A DNA stretch of 64,000 bases from TMED27 sp041397865 (GTDB lineage: Bacteria > Pseudomonadota > Alphaproteobacteria > Micavibrionales > Micavibrionaceae). The stretch covers positions 620,001 to 684,000 of the forward strand of contig JAWKVT010000001.1 of assembly GCA_041397865.1 (NCBI GenBank), written 5' to 3'. Position numbers and translations under genes: made by a program. Positions 50,871 through 60,325 of this stretch are shown one piece after another; position 1 is the stretch's first letter, and every line of letters begins with the position of its first letter. A model generated the notes under the pieces. The model did no database searches, was not told the origin of the DNA, and worked only from the letters and a program-made list of their open reading frames with translations.

Positions 50871-51681
50871 GACTCTTACGACTATGTCTTACAAGTGCAT
50901 AAACAATAAGCCCCAAACCGCTTAAAACCATCGGCACACTCAAAACCTGTCCCATCGTTACAAAACCGCCCCCGAAAACATCCAGATAACCGATATGCGC
51001 ATCCGGCTCCCGGAAAAATTCTATAAACGCACGAAAACAGCCATACCCGGCCAGAAATGCCCCCGCAACAACCCCCGGCCTGTCACGCACGGCTTTAATC
51101 CTCACCAGCATAAAAAGAATAAGAAACAGCGCCGCCCCTTCCAAAGCCGCTTCATAAAGCTGAGAAGGATGGCGGGGCAGCAACCCGCCGCGCGGAAACA
51201 CCATCCCCCAGGCCGAATTCGTCACCCGCCCGAAAAGCTCCCCGTTAATAAAATTGGCAATCCGCCCGAAAAACAACCCGATCGGCACACACGCACATAC
51301 AAGGTCCGCCAGCCGCAAAAGCGCGATCCGCCGCACAAACGAAAACCAGACCAGCGCAATAATGACACCAAGCGCCCCGCCGTGAAACGACATCCCACCC
51401 TGCCATAGCTTTAAAATTGAAAGCGGGTTCACCGCATAATACTCAAACTGGTAAAACAGCACATACCCCAGCCGCCCGCCGAGAATCACCCCGCCCACAG
51501 CCCACGGCAAAAAATCGTCAACATCCCGGCGGTCCGGCCTTTGCCCCGTATCCAGACCGGCCAGCTTCATACAATACTGCCACCCCAGCAAAAATCCGGT
51601 CAGATATGCCAACGCATACCAGCGAACGGCCACCGGCCCGATAGAAAACGCAACCGGATCAATATTCGGAAATTCCCACAT
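50854..51681 (-). CDS. lgt: Prolipoprotein diacylglyceryl transferase
   Basis: Adds diacylglycerol to the lipobox cysteine of prolipoproteins in the inner membrane. 275 aa, about seven membrane segments. The Lgt signature region GRIANFINGELFGRVT is present (with Ala where Gly is usual), as are MSFHGGALG and RHPSQLYEA. AAAGGGTGG precedes ATG 51681. First gene of lgt-midA-pgeF. Confidence 0.95.
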   Translation of the reverse strand: MWEFPNIDPVAFSIGPVAVRWYALAYLTGFLLGWQYCMKLAGLDTGQRPDRRDVDDFLPWAVGGVILGGRLGYVLFYQFEYYAVNPLSILKLWQGGMSFHGGALGVIIALVWFSFVRRIALLRLADLVCACVPIGLFFGRIANFINGELFGRVTNSAWGMVFPRGGLLPRHPSQLYEAALEGAALFLILFMLVRIKAVRDRPGVVAGAFLAGYGCFRAFIEFFREPDAHIGYLDVFGGGFVTMGQVLSVPMVLSGLGLIVYALVRHSRKSHGEPA

Positions 51682-51808
51682 GCCACCCTTTATAGTTCAT
51701 CTCATAATTTCCACAAGCGCCCATTAAAAAAGAGTCGAAAACATTTGCAGCCTCCCCCCTCCCATGATACTGACTCGGCCTTATTACACTGTAAAAAGGT
51801 GCCCCTCC

Positions 51809-52033
51809 ATGCTGGGAACGAAAGAAAAAGTTCTGGACGATATCGCACAGTTGGCCGGCGGCACGCTCAGCGTTTTCAGCGGCCTGAACAACAGTATCCG
51901 CGAAGAGATAAAGTCCCGCGTCGACGAAATGGCCGCGCATTTGGATCTTGTTCCGCGCGAAGATCTGGACGCACTTGAACAACGCATAGAAGCACTGGAA
52001 AAACAACTCAACGCGCAAAAGAAAAACAAATGA
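51809..52033 (+). CDS. ubiK: Accessory factor UbiK family protein (BMFP)
   Basis: 74 aa from ATG 51809 (MLGTKEKVLDD), with AAGGTG upstream; the in-frame extension to 51764 is not family-like. It has an N-terminal amphipathic helix (VLDDIAQLAGGTLSVFSGL) and a C-terminal coiled coil (LDALEQRIEALEKQL). UbiK helps aerobic ubiquinone synthesis by forming a complex with UbiJ in E. coli. It overlaps the YbjN gene by ATGA. Divergent from lgt. Confidence 0.85.
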   Translation: MLGTKEKVLDDIAQLAGGTLSVFSGLNNSIREEIKSRVDEMAAHLDLVPREDLDALEQRIEALEKQLNAQKKNK

Positions 52034-52536
52034 TCGACTCACGGCCCGAAACCATAGAAGATGAAACCAACCCCCTCGACAACGTGGAAGATATCCTCCA
52101 CGCTCATAACTGGACCTTCAACCGCATGACAGACGACGAACTGGTTGTCGATGTCACAGGAAAATCAGGCAATTACGGCCTGTTTTTCATCTGGCAGGAA
52201 GACATGGGCGCCCTCCAGCTCTGCGTCCAGCTTGATCTGGAAATTCGCGACAACAATATCAAAACCGCACAAAAAGCCGTCTTCTCAATCAATGAAAACC
52301 TCTGGATGGGGCATTTCGACCTGCCCAAATCGAACAACAAACCGAGCTACCGCTACAACTGCCTGCTGCGCGGAAGCCAGCGCCACAACGCCTCTTGTCT
52401 CATTGAAGACGTTGTGGATATCGCCTTAGCGCAATGTGAAAGACACTACCCGCTCTTCACCCTGCTCACCAGCGCCAACGATATAAACGACCAAACCCTT
52501 TCTCTGGCCTTAATGGACACGCAAGGAGAGTCTTAG
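52030..52536 (+). CDS. YbjN domain-containing protein
   Basis: 168 aa. YbjN-like type III chaperone-like fold, suggested by WTFNRMTDDELVVDVTG, FFIWQEDMGALQLCVQLDLEI and KSNNKPSYRYNCLLRG. Function unknown. The order ubiK-ybjN-proC is common in Alphaproteobacteria. The start overlaps ubiK's stop. Confidence 0.82.
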   Translation: MIDSRPETIEDETNPLDNVEDILHAHNWTFNRMTDDELVVDVTGKSGNYGLFFIWQEDMGALQLCVQLDLEIRDNNIKTAQKAVFSINENLWMGHFDLPKSNNKPSYRYNCLLRGSQRHNASCLIEDVVDIALAQCERHYPLFTLLTSANDINDQTLSLALMDTQGES

Positions 52537-52552
52537 GACCCGCATAATTCCC

Positions 52553-53356
52553 ATGAGCGCCCCCCTCAACATTGTTCTCATCGGCTGCGGAAAAATGGGC
52601 GGCGCTTTGCTCAAAGGCTGGCAAAACCAAAACATCAACGCAAGCTTCAGCATCATAGACCCGCACAGCCCGCCCCTCCCCGGTATCAACCATTTCAGTG
52701 ACACCAGAAGCGGCACAAAAGCCTTAAGCGCAGCCGATATCGTCGTCCTCGCCGTCAAACCGCAAATCATGACCGAAATCTGCGAAAGCATCAAACCGCA
52801 CACACCGGAAAAAGCCCTCATACTCTCCATCGCCGCCGGACAGTCACTAAACGCGTTTGCCCGCTATTTCAGCCCGCGCCAGCCCGTTATCCGCGCCATG
52901 CCGAACCTCCCCGCTTCAATTGGCAAGGGTATAAGCGTTGCCGTTGCAAACACCGCAGCATCAGAGACCCAAAAACAACACGCCCATATGCTCCTCGAAT
53001 CGGTCGGAAAAATCGAATGGATTGAAGACGAAAACCTGCTTGACGCCGTCACCGCCCTCTCTGGCTCCGGCCCCGCTTATGTTTTCCACCTGATAGAAAT
53101 CCTGACCCGCGCCGGAACAAAAGCGGGACTTCCCGCCAAAACAGCCGAAACCCTCGCCCGTCAAACCGTCATCGGCGCCGCCGCTCTCGCAGAAACACAA
53201 AACACCGCGTCTCCAGCCACCCTCCGCGAGAACGTCACCTCCCCCGGCGGCACAACCGAAGCGGCCCTTAAAATTCTTATGGATGGCCGCATGCAGGACG
53301 TTTTCGACGAAACACTCAGCGCCGCCGCAACCCGCAGCCGCGAGTTAAACACCTAG
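52553..53356 (+). CDS. proC: Pyrroline-5-carboxylate reductase
   Basis: Last step of proline synthesis. 267 aa. NADPH loop IVLIGCGKMGGALL, VLAVKPQ, RAMPNLPASIGKG, and the family signature around TSPGGTTEAALKIL near the C-terminus are intact. SGSGPAYVFHLIE is also typical. It converges on mucR; both stop codons lie in a near-palindrome (CCTAG...CTAGG) of about 20 bases. Confidence 0.95.
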   Translation: MSAPLNIVLIGCGKMGGALLKGWQNQNINASFSIIDPHSPPLPGINHFSDTRSGTKALSAADIVVLAVKPQIMTEICESIKPHTPEKALILSIAAGQSLNAFARYFSPRQPVIRAMPNLPASIGKGISVAVANTAASETQKQHAHMLLESVGKIEWIEDENLLDAVTALSGSGPAYVFHLIEILTRAGTKAGLPAKTAETLARQTVIGAAALAETQNTASPATLRENVTSPGGTTEAALKILMDGRMQDVFDETLSAAATRSRELNT

Positions 53357-53366
53357 AGTCAGGACC

Positions 53367-53774
53367 CTAGGAACGCCCTTTAGTCCCCAGCCCAATATCC
53401 TTGGCAAGTTGGGAACGCCGTTGGGCATAATTCGGTGCCACCATCGGATAATCCGCAGGCAACCCCCAGCGCTCGCGGTATTCCTCAGGACTCATCCCAT
53501 AGGCTGTCTTGAGATGACGTTTCAGCATTTTGAGTTTCTTCCCGTCCTCCAAACACACAATATAGTCCGGCGTCACAGATTTCTTAATCGGCACCGCCGG
53601 TTGCGGACGCTCCATACCGGCACTCACATCCGTATTCACATTCGCCAGAGTCTTAAACACCTGCTCAATCACCGCCGGAATGTCCCCCGCAGGCATCGTA
53701 TTATTCGCTACATAAGACGAAACAATCTCCGTTGTAAAAGCCAGCAATTCTTCACGATTAATGTCACCCACCAT
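53367..53774 (-). CDS. MucR/Ros family transcriptional regulator
   Basis: 135 aa from ATG 53774, which has GAGGAG upstream. The zinc-finger region is present: IVCLEDGKKLKMLKRHLKTAYGM-type sequence with the Cys and the two His, then SPEEYRERWGLPADYPMVAP and the C-terminal YAQRRSQLAKDIGLG. MucR proteins are H-NS-like global regulators in Alphaproteobacteria. The usual first zinc-binding cysteine pair is reduced to one visible Cys (CLEDGK), as is normal in this family. Confidence 0.92.
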   Translation of the reverse strand: MVGDINREELLAFTTEIVSSYVANNTMPAGDIPAVIEQVFKTLANVNTDVSAGMERPQPAVPIKKSVTPDYIVCLEDGKKLKMLKRHLKTAYGMSPEEYRERWGLPADYPMVAPNYAQRRSQLAKDIGLGTKGRS

Positions 53775-53855
53775 AAAACTCCTCACATTTTTACAATATT
53801 ACAAAACAAAAACTACAATAATAAAAGTAGCTGTCAAGAAAACATATAGACTTTA

Positions 53856-54530
53856 TTATACTTGCAACTTACGCAGCGGCACCTTTGGCTGACTAACATC
53901 CGCGCCGCGCAAATATATCGGCTCCGCCTCCGCCATAAAAATCCGCCCCCCGCTTCCCTGCTCTTGTAACAACCGGGCAACGAAACCCATATCAGGCAGA
54001 CCATAGCCCTCTTCAACATCCCAGCGCCCCTCATTCTCACCGGCGAAACGCACCGCCCCATCACCAATCAGAACATTTCCGGCGGAAACCTCAAATTCTT
54101 CCGCTGCCGCACCTTCCGATACGGGCAAACCTGTTTTATCAAAATGCTGGAAATAGAAGTCCTTACGCTTGGTTTCTAAAATAACGCTGCAAGACTTTCC
54201 CTCTCTAGAACAAAAATCCTGCGCCAACGCATCAAAGGTCGTAACGCCGAATACCGGAATCCCCAGACTTAACCCAAAAGCCCGCGCCGTAGAAAGCCCC
54301 ATCCGCAAACCCGTAAAAGCCCCCGGTCCAACCGTACAAACCACAGCGCCCAGATCGGCATAGGCCAGACCAAGCTCACCCATAACCTCTTCCACAAACG
54401 GCACCAGCACCTCCGCCTGCCCGCGCGCCATCACTTCCGAGCGCACAGCACGCCTCTCACCGGCCACTAAAGCGGCGCTGCAACCGCCCAGCGCCGTATC
54501 CAGCGCCAATATATTCTCAAAAGAACTCAT
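53856..54530 (-). CDS. tsaB: tRNA threonylcarbamoyladenosine biosynthesis protein TsaB
   Basis: Non-catalytic scaffold that works with TsaD in making t6A37 on tRNAs. 224 aa from ATG 54530 (MSSFENILALDTA). The ASKHA-type motifs LALDTALGGCSAAL, VCTVGPGAFTGLRMGL and VFGVTTFDALA are intact. In many Alphaproteobacteria rimI follows tsaB; here mucR follows directly and no rimI is seen. Confidence 0.93.
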   Translation of the reverse strand: MSSFENILALDTALGGCSAALVAGERRAVRSEVMARGQAEVLVPFVEEVMGELGLAYADLGAVVCTVGPGAFTGLRMGLSTARAFGLSLGIPVFGVTTFDALAQDFCSREGKSCSVILETKRKDFYFQHFDKTGLPVSEGAAAEEFEVSAGNVLIGDGAVRFAGENEGRWDVEEGYGLPDMGFVARLLQEQGSGGRIFMAEAEPIYLRGADVSQPKVPLRKLQV

Positions 54531-54583
54531 CCTCGCCACTTTACATCCTTTTCTTTATGAGGAAACTGCATTAAACAAAAACC

Positions 54584-55687
54584 ATGTATAAATTCATTCT
54601 TCAATGGTTTTTTGCCGTGGCTGCACTCACCCATCCCGCAGCCGCCGCAAACATCCCCGAAGACAGCTCCAAAGCCGTAATTCTTGCCTATCACCGCATC
54701 GGCGAAGATCACCTGCCCGACCAAAGCCTGACACAGGAACAATTCCGCCAGCACCTTCAGGAACTCAAAAACGGAAATTACAACATTCTGCCTTTAAACC
54801 AAATTATTGAGGCCCTGCAAAACGCCGCGCCCCTGCCGCCACGCACCGTTGCCATCACACTTGAAGGCGCCTACCGTTCATCCATCGAAAACGCTGCGCC
54901 TTTGCTGCTTAAAAACGCCATCCCCTTCACGGTCTTCTATGCCAGCGACACGCTCGACCAAAAAGACCCTGCCTACGCAGACTGGAAAGAGCTAAAAACC
55001 CTGAAACGCAAGGAAATCGTCGAAATAGAAACCCTCCCGGCTTCTTACAATCACATCGCTCACCAACCAAAACAATACATCCTCGCCGGCATCAACAAAG
55101 CCCGCCAGCGCCACCGCGAAGAATTTGCCACTGAAACCACCCTCCTCTCCTACCCTTACGGAGAATACTCAGAAGAATTACAAACACTGGCCAAATCACA
55201 GGGCTACACCGCCGCATTCGGCCTTCATTCCGGCGCAGCCTACGCCGGATCAAACCTCTACACCCTTCCGCGTTTCAGCATGACGGAACTCTACGGCGAT
55301 CTTGAACGTTTCCGCATGATAACGAACGCTTACCCCCTGCCCGTACAAGACATCGAACCGCAAGACTCTTACCTCAAAAAAACCGGACCGTTCTTCACCG
55401 GCTTTACCCTGCCGGAAAGCCTGCAAAACCAGTCTGGCGACCTGTCCTGTTTCATCTCAGGACAAGGAAAGGCCGAAATAGAAACACTCGGAAACCGTAT
55501 AGAAATTCGCGCAAATGAAGATTTATCAGGACAAACCCGCATCCGCCTGAACTGCACAATGCCCGGCCCCGTTTCCGAAAATGATGAAAACACCTGGCGC
55601 TGGTTCGGCTTGCTCTATCACCGCCCCGAAGAAAATCTGATCACTAGTAATCCTGAACCGAACGAACCTCTTCAACCTCAGGAATAA
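54584..55687 (+). CDS. Polysaccharide deacetylase-like protein, probably inactive
   Basis: 367 aa. Signal peptide at residues 1-21 (ILQWFFAVAALTHPAAAA). The NodB-type fold is suggested by AVILAYHRIGED, PRTVAITLEGAYRSS, IPFTVFYASDTLD, and SYPYGEYSEELQTLAKSQGYTAAFG. The catalytic motif TFDDGY is replaced by TLEGAY, which removes the two aspartates, and the expected metal-binding H-x-x-x-H motif after it is not clear (SYNHIAHQ). The C-terminal ~120 residues are an extra beta-rich domain. It sits on the opposite strand between nfuA and tsaB, and its end overlaps nfuA by 44 bases. Confidence 0.78.
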   Translation: MYKFILQWFFAVAALTHPAAAANIPEDSSKAVILAYHRIGEDHLPDQSLTQEQFRQHLQELKNGNYNILPLNQIIEALQNAAPLPPRTVAITLEGAYRSSIENAAPLLLKNAIPFTVFYASDTLDQKDPAYADWKELKTLKRKEIVEIETLPASYNHIAHQPKQYILAGINKARQRHREEFATETTLLSYPYGEYSEELQTLAKSQGYTAAFGLHSGAAYAGSNLYTLPRFSMTELYGDLERFRMITNAYPLPVQDIEPQDSYLKKTGPFFTGFTLPESLQNQSGDLSCFISGQGKAEIETLGNRIEIRANEDLSGQTRIRLNCTMPGPVSENDENTWRWFGLLYHRPEENLITSNPEPNEPLQPQE

Positions 55688-56207
55688 AATGCTTCAACAT
55701 ATTCTCAATCCCTGATTTCAAAGTCATCGTTGAACTGGGACACCCCGCGCACGCCCCGCGCATGCGAAGCCACACGACCCCCTCATCATCGAAACTCTCA
55801 AACTCGATATCCCCGCCATCCATCGCCACCATAGGGCGCACACGGGTTTCAATCAGCTCACGAATTTGTGCCGAAATTTCATCGTCCTCGGAAACTTCGA
55901 CGCCTTGCCCCTCAAAATAAGCCGGCAACACCACAGGTTGGCCCATGGAAAAATGCTCCATCAACCCTCCTAAAACCATTGGCTTTAAAACAGACCAGTC
56001 CGTATCATCGGCTTTCGACACGGAAATAAAATCACGCCCGAAAAAAACCTGCTCAACCCCCTGCAACGCAAACAACCGCTGCGCCAGCGGCGCCAACCCG
56101 GCGTCTTCCGCAGATTGAAACTCCGCAGTTCCCTTCTCCAGCACAACCTGCCCCGGTAAAAACTTAATCACCGAAGGATTCGGCGTGACCTCTGTTTGAA
56201 TAAACAT
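55644..56207 (-). CDS. Fe-S cluster scaffold, NfuA-like
   Basis: 187 aa from ATG 56207 (MFIQTEVTPNPSVIKFLPGQ), with AAAGGAG upstream. An N-terminal Nfu_N domain is followed by the C-terminal NifU-like domain with the cluster-binding CxxC in RGACAGCPSSTMTL. It transfers [4Fe-4S] clusters to apoproteins. Convergent overlap with the deacetylase-like gene. The upstream neighbour is a Usp gene. Confidence 0.92.
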   Translation of the reverse strand: MFIQTEVTPNPSVIKFLPGQVVLEKGTAEFQSAEDAGLAPLAQRLFALQGVEQVFFGRDFISVSKADDTDWSVLKPMVLGGLMEHFSMGQPVVLPAYFEGQGVEVSEDDEISAQIRELIETRVRPMVAMDGGDIEFESFDDEGVVWLRMRGACAGCPSSTMTLKSGIENMLKHFIPEVEEVRSVQDY

Positions 56208-56258
56208 CAAGAAAACTCCTTTAAGCCATGATGTAGGCACAAAGGCCGACAAAGTCAA

Positions 56259-56744
56259 TTACAGGCTGTCAGGAACAATAAGGAGCGGCACACGCAAATG
56301 CGACAACCCTTTACCCGTAAAATAAGAAATAAGCGGATTCGTAGACGATGAGGCCGCGCCCAGCACCAAAACCCGCAAAGTTTTATCCGTACTTACAATT
56401 TCGGCCACCTGCTGACGGGTTTTTCCCTCACGGATATAAAAGGCAGGCATCAGACCCGACATCTCATAAAGTCGCTGAGCAATCTCCCAAAGCATCTTTT
56501 CGGCCTCTTCGCGTTTATCAGACTGTATCCGCCGCTCAACAAAACGCCAGTGCATATAGTTCTCGTCCTCAATCACATACAAAATCGCCACATGCCCGTT
56601 ATTCAAATTCGCCAGATAGGCGGCCCGGCGCAAAGCGGCCTCAAACTCGCTGCTTTCATCAGCCACCAGCAAATAAACACCGCCGTCTTCTTCCTCAAAA
56701 GACAGCTTATCCTTGTCGCTTTTCTGAACTTTCAATTTCCCCAT
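56259..56744 (-). CDS. Universal stress protein
   Basis: 161 aa, a single UspA domain. It begins with a short Lys-rich segment, then VYLLVADESSEFEAALRRAAYLANLNNG and GHVAILYVIED. The ATP-binding loop is VLGAASSSTNPLISYF, with a weaker G-2x-G-9x-G fit than the classic type, then LLIVPDSL at the end. Common next to nfuA in Alphaproteobacteria. Confidence 0.88.
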   Translation of the reverse strand: MGKLKVQKSDKDKLSFEEEDGGVYLLVADESSEFEAALRRAAYLANLNNGHVAILYVIEDENYMHWRFVERRIQSDKREEAEKMLWEIAQRLYEMSGLMPAFYIREGKTRQQVAEIVSTDKTLRVLVLGAASSSTNPLISYFTGKGLSHLRVPLLIVPDSL

Positions 56745-56777
56745 AAGCTACACAATACTTCCTTTTCTTGAAAAATC

Positions 56778-57548
56778 CTAGCTCCGCTGCACCAGCGTAT
56801 TAGACAACCATCCAGCGAAACAGGCAATTCCAACGCATAACAGCCCGTACAAAACTGAATGCTCCCTCGCAAATTTATAAACTCCGGCACTAAACCCCGT
56901 TAGCCCAACCCGAAGCTCTTTAACTTGCTCGGAAACAACCTCTCCATCACGCACCAAAAGCGCCCGAACCTTATACGTCCCCGAAGGAACATTCGACGGC
57001 AAATGAAAATCAGCCCGAAACAACCGCTCCCCCAAAAAAGAAACCTTCTGGGGCTTCAGCCGATACAAACCGCTGTTTTGCTGATTACGCAACAACGCTT
57101 CCTGAAACATCTTCGTAGTTTTTCCATCATAACGGTCCTTATCCGGCAGAAACATCGGAGCAGACAAACCTACACGCTTCATCGCCCTGAAATCCGCACT
57201 CAGGATATCCTCCTCATGTTCCACGCTCAGCGCGTAATCATAATAAGATGGTGTATTTTCAAAGCGTAAGGAAGATTTGTTAACCCATGCACCAAACACC
57301 GATTCCTTGCGCCTGACAACACTATGGCGCTCCGGTCCCTCCAGAACAACAACCACATCGCCATCCTGCCCCCGACTACCGAATATAACAAGGTCATCGC
57401 CGGTAAAACCGCTCGTAATTTTAACATGGGCATCAGCCAGATCAAAATCCAACGGCCCGGAAAGAGCCTCCCGGCAAAGACAAAAAGCAGCAAACAAAAC
57501 AAGCCCGCCCGCCAGAAAAAACCGCCTATATCCAAACCACCTAATCAT
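56778..57548 (-). CDS. TIGR02186 (Alph_Pro_TM) family membrane protein
   Basis: 256 aa. A signal/anchor segment at residues 10-30, a beta-rich periplasmic domain (VKITSGFTGDDLVIFGS, VVVLEGPE), and a C-terminal membrane helix (VLYGLLCVGIACFAGWLS) match the family. These genes usually sit next to a TSUP/TauE permease, as here, with an ATGA overlap. A role in sulfur compound or anion transport is suggested by the pairing, but not shown. Confidence 0.85.
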   Translation of the reverse strand: MIRWFGYRRFFLAGGLVLFAAFCLCREALSGPLDFDLADAHVKITSGFTGDDLVIFGSRGQDGDVVVVLEGPERHSVVRRKESVFGAWVNKSSLRFENTPSYYDYALSVEHEEDILSADFRAMKRVGLSAPMFLPDKDRYDGKTTKMFQEALLRNQQNSGLYRLKPQKVSFLGERLFRADFHLPSNVPSGTYKVRALLVRDGEVVSEQVKELRVGLTGFSAGVYKFAREHSVLYGLLCVGIACFAGWLSNTLVQRS

Positions 57549-58462
57549 GGCGCCTGCACCGTAGAAAAAACATCCGCAGGCATAACGAATAAATCAAACA
57601 CAAGCTTCGCGCAAACCCCCAGAATAATAAAGGCCAGAACAATGCGGACCTGCTGCCCCTTAACAAAGCGCGACAGGGAAACCCCGGCTTGCGCGCCGAT
57701 CACCCCGCCCAAAATCAAAATCCCTGCCAGCACGATATCAACCGTCTGGTTCAGCGCCGCATGCATAATAGCCGCCGAAGCCGTTGTAAAAATGACCTGA
57801 AACAGGGCCGTTCCCGCGACCAGAAGCGGCGACATCCCCAGTAAATAGATCATCGCAGGAACAATCAAAAACCCGCCGCCAATTCCCAAAACAGCCGCCA
57901 GAAGCCCCCCGACAAAACCAATTCCGCCCGGAACCAGTGCGCTAATAAACAGTTTCGAGCGCGGAAACCGCATCTTATAGGGAAGTGCCAGAATAAACGG
58001 GGAAATGCGCGTATTGTTAAACGCCTTACGCACATCTTCTTTCTTCTTGATCGCTGAAAAAACGCTCTCCACCATCATCAACCCGCCAATACCACCGAGC
58101 AAAACGATGTAAAGCATTGAAATAACAAAATCAATTTGCCCCATATATTGCAAAAACTTAAAAAGAAAAATGCCCAAAAAAGACCCCAGAAGCCCCCCGA
58201 GCATCATCACCCCGCCCATCTTAAGATCGACATTCCCCCGCCGTAAATGCGCCAAAGACCCGCTTAAACTTGACGCGACAAGCTGACTGGCCTGCGTCCC
58301 CACAGCGACAACAGGCGGAATACCGATAAAAATTAGAAACGGCGTGGTTAAAAACCCGCCGCCAATACCAAAAACACCGGAAATAAGCCCAACAACAGCG
58401 CTCAGCAGAAATATAATCTCCGCAGAAACCGCCATCTCGGCAATAGGCAGGTAAATATGCAT
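57545..58462 (-). CDS. TSUP (TauE/SafE) family transporter
   Basis: 305 aa, about eight membrane segments in two inverted halves. Each half carries the TSUP pattern: GLISGVFGIGGGFLTTPFL near residue 25 and GLLAAVLGIGGGFLIVPAMI near residue 190. The family exports or imports sulfite, sulfoacetate and similar anions. It is paired with the TIGR02186 protein. A second start at residue 10 is possible. Confidence 0.9.
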   Translation of the reverse strand: MHIYLPIAEMAVSAEIIFLLSAVVGLISGVFGIGGGFLTTPFLIFIGIPPVVAVGTQASQLVASSLSGSLAHLRRGNVDLKMGGVMMLGGLLGSFLGIFLFKFLQYMGQIDFVISMLYIVLLGGIGGLMMVESVFSAIKKKEDVRKAFNNTRISPFILALPYKMRFPRSKLFISALVPGGIGFVGGLLAAVLGIGGGFLIVPAMIYLLGMSPLLVAGTALFQVIFTTASAAIMHAALNQTVDIVLAGILILGGVIGAQAGVSLSRFVKGQQVRIVLAFIILGVCAKLVFDLFVMPADVFSTVQAP

Positions 58463-58556
58463 TTACATTAGGGATTTATGTTATTAACAACTCTCAAAAA
58501 CCATGCCTAAAAAACACAAAATTATCAAGATTTTATAGCCGCAGCCTCAGAAAAAC

Positions 58557-59213
58557 CTAGTGATAACTGTCTTCAAACAGGGAAGGGCCGCGCACTTTCA
58601 AAGTCTTATCATCAAGAAAATCACGATAATAGCCACTGATCGCAAAATTCGTCCCGTCATGAAAATTAACGGACTTAATCACATTCAAAAACGCATTATG
58701 CCACTGATGATAGGCGTTCTCCTGCGCGCTGCACTCTATATTATAAACCTTATTACGGTACTGCGAAACAAACCCGATGGCCCGCTTCCTCATTTTCGCA
58801 CCTTTAACCGTTTCATATGAAGCCGAAACCATAGACGCAAAACCGCGCCCCAAGCCATTATTATCCGTACCCTCGTGAATCGTCACATCTTTATACCGGT
58901 CAAGATACCCCACCCAGTAATCCCGGCTAAAATTAAGCTGCTGGATCTCCTGACTGTAATGAACCGGATAAATCTTAAAACGCCCGTCATCCGTAACATT
59001 AATCTTGCACTCGGCAAACGCATGCTCGCCCGGAGCCCGAATGGTCAGCACATCCCCGGGATTCTGGTTGTTAACCCGCCCCCACGTATCGGCATAACTA
59101 ACACTCATCCTTGAACCCGGATCGTACCAAACATTCACATCCGCCTGCGCCGAAGAAAGTCCCATAGCCAGCGCAAACGCTGAAACCGTTGTTATTCGCA
59201 ATATTTTTTTCAT
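58557..59213 (-). CDS. Secreted hypothetical protein
   Basis: 218 aa from ATG 59213, chosen because it begins a clean signal peptide (MKKILRITTVSAFALAMG, cleavage after AQA) and has AGGGA upstream. The mature part has two Cys (AFAECKINV, YNIECSAQ) that could form a disulfide and a pattern of short beta strands (MSVSYADTWGRV, VLTIRAPGEHAFAEC) a little like PsbP-type folds. No confident family. It lies between the TSUP gene and trpS on the same strand. Confidence 0.7.
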   Translation of the reverse strand: MKKILRITTVSAFALAMGLSSAQADVNVWYDPGSRMSVSYADTWGRVNNQNPGDVLTIRAPGEHAFAECKINVTDDGRFKIYPVHYSQEIQQLNFSRDYWVGYLDRYKDVTIHEGTDNNGLGRGFASMVSASYETVKGAKMRKRAIGFVSQYRNKVYNIECSAQENAYHQWHNAFLNVIKSVNFHDGTNFAISGYYRDFLDDKTLKVRGPSLFEDSYH

Positions 59214-59297
59214 CTGATTTCCCTGGCAGAACTGCCTTTGCTCCAATGATTATGCCCTAAACATAACTATTTTGCCAGATGAAATACCAACAAGAGG

Positions 59298-60302
59298 TTA
59301 ATGCCATTTCCAGAATCCCATAATATCGCGGGTTTCCGCCACAGTTTTTTTCGCAATCGCGTTGGCTTCCTCGTTACCACGAATCAAAACCGCATCAATC
59401 TGCGCCGGGTCAGCCATCAATTCGCTCATCCGCGCCGTTATCGGCGCAAGCTTTTCAACCGCCAGTTCAGACAGCGCGGGCTTAAACGCCCCCCACCCTT
59501 GTCCGCCATACTCCGCCAAAACATCCGCCTTGCTCATATCAGCCAGAGCCGCATAAATCGTCACCAGATTTTCTGCCCCCGCGCGCCCTTCCAGCCCCTT
59601 CACATCGCTTGGCAAGGCATCCGGGTCCGTCTGCGCCTTTTTGATTTTCCTGGCAATCTCATCCGCGCTATCTGTCAAATTAATCCGGCTCTTGTCGCTC
59701 TCGTCGGATTTGCTCATCTTCTTGGTGCCATCCTGCAAACTCATCACCCGCATGGCCTCACCCATAATATAAGGTTCCGGCTGGATAAAATGCTCAACCC
59801 CAAACCGCGTATTAAATGTGGCCGCAATATCACGGGATAATTCAAGATGCTGCTTCTGATCCTCACTCCACCGGCACATGCGTCGCCTTATAAATCAAAA
59901 TATCCGCCGCCATCAAAACCGGATAGGCAAACAGCCCCAGCCCCGCACGCTCCGCATTCTTCGCTTTATCTTTAAACTGCGTCATCCGCTCCAGCTTGCC
60001 CATCTGGGTCATGGTAGCCAAAAGCCACATCAACTCAGAATGCGCAGGCACAGCAGACTGCACAAAGATTGCGCTCTTATCCGGATCAATCCCGCCCGCA
60101 CATAGGCCGCGGCAATCTCCCGCGTCGCCGCGCGCAAAGCCTCCGGCTCCTGCGGCACTGTAATCGCATGCAAATCCACAACACCGTATAAACACTCACT
60201 ATCCGGCTCATTTTGCAACGCCACCCAGTTCTTCAACGCCCCCAGATAATTGCCAAGATGAAGATGCGATGTCGGCTGCATACACGATAAAATTCTTTTC
60301 AC
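59298..60302 (-). pseudogene. trpS: Tryptophanyl-tRNA synthetase, frame broken by two indels
   Basis: The parts together form one class I TrpRS. The start is GTG 60302 with AAAGG upstream; the HIGH-like motif is in SHLHLGNYLGALKNW and KMSKS is in KKMSKSDES near the end. Frame breaks lie near 60081-60090 (one G missing in TTGATCC, expected TTGGATCC) and near 59861-59868 (one base extra in GTGGAGTGAGG; expected GTGGGTGAGG for VGEDQ). An essential gene broken by single-base indels suggests sequence error. It is downstream of murJ in the same operon, as is usual. Confidence 0.85.
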
Positions 60303-60325
60303 AGCGTTGACCTTTAAGGGAAATA

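Noticed and set aside
53352..53372. Near-palindrome CCTAG...CTAGG between proC and mucR
   Set aside because: It contains both stop codons, so the symmetry may come from them; there is no T-run for a terminator.
53775..53855. TTGACA box as mucR promoter
   Set aside because: No acceptable -10 box at 16-18 bases; left uncalled.
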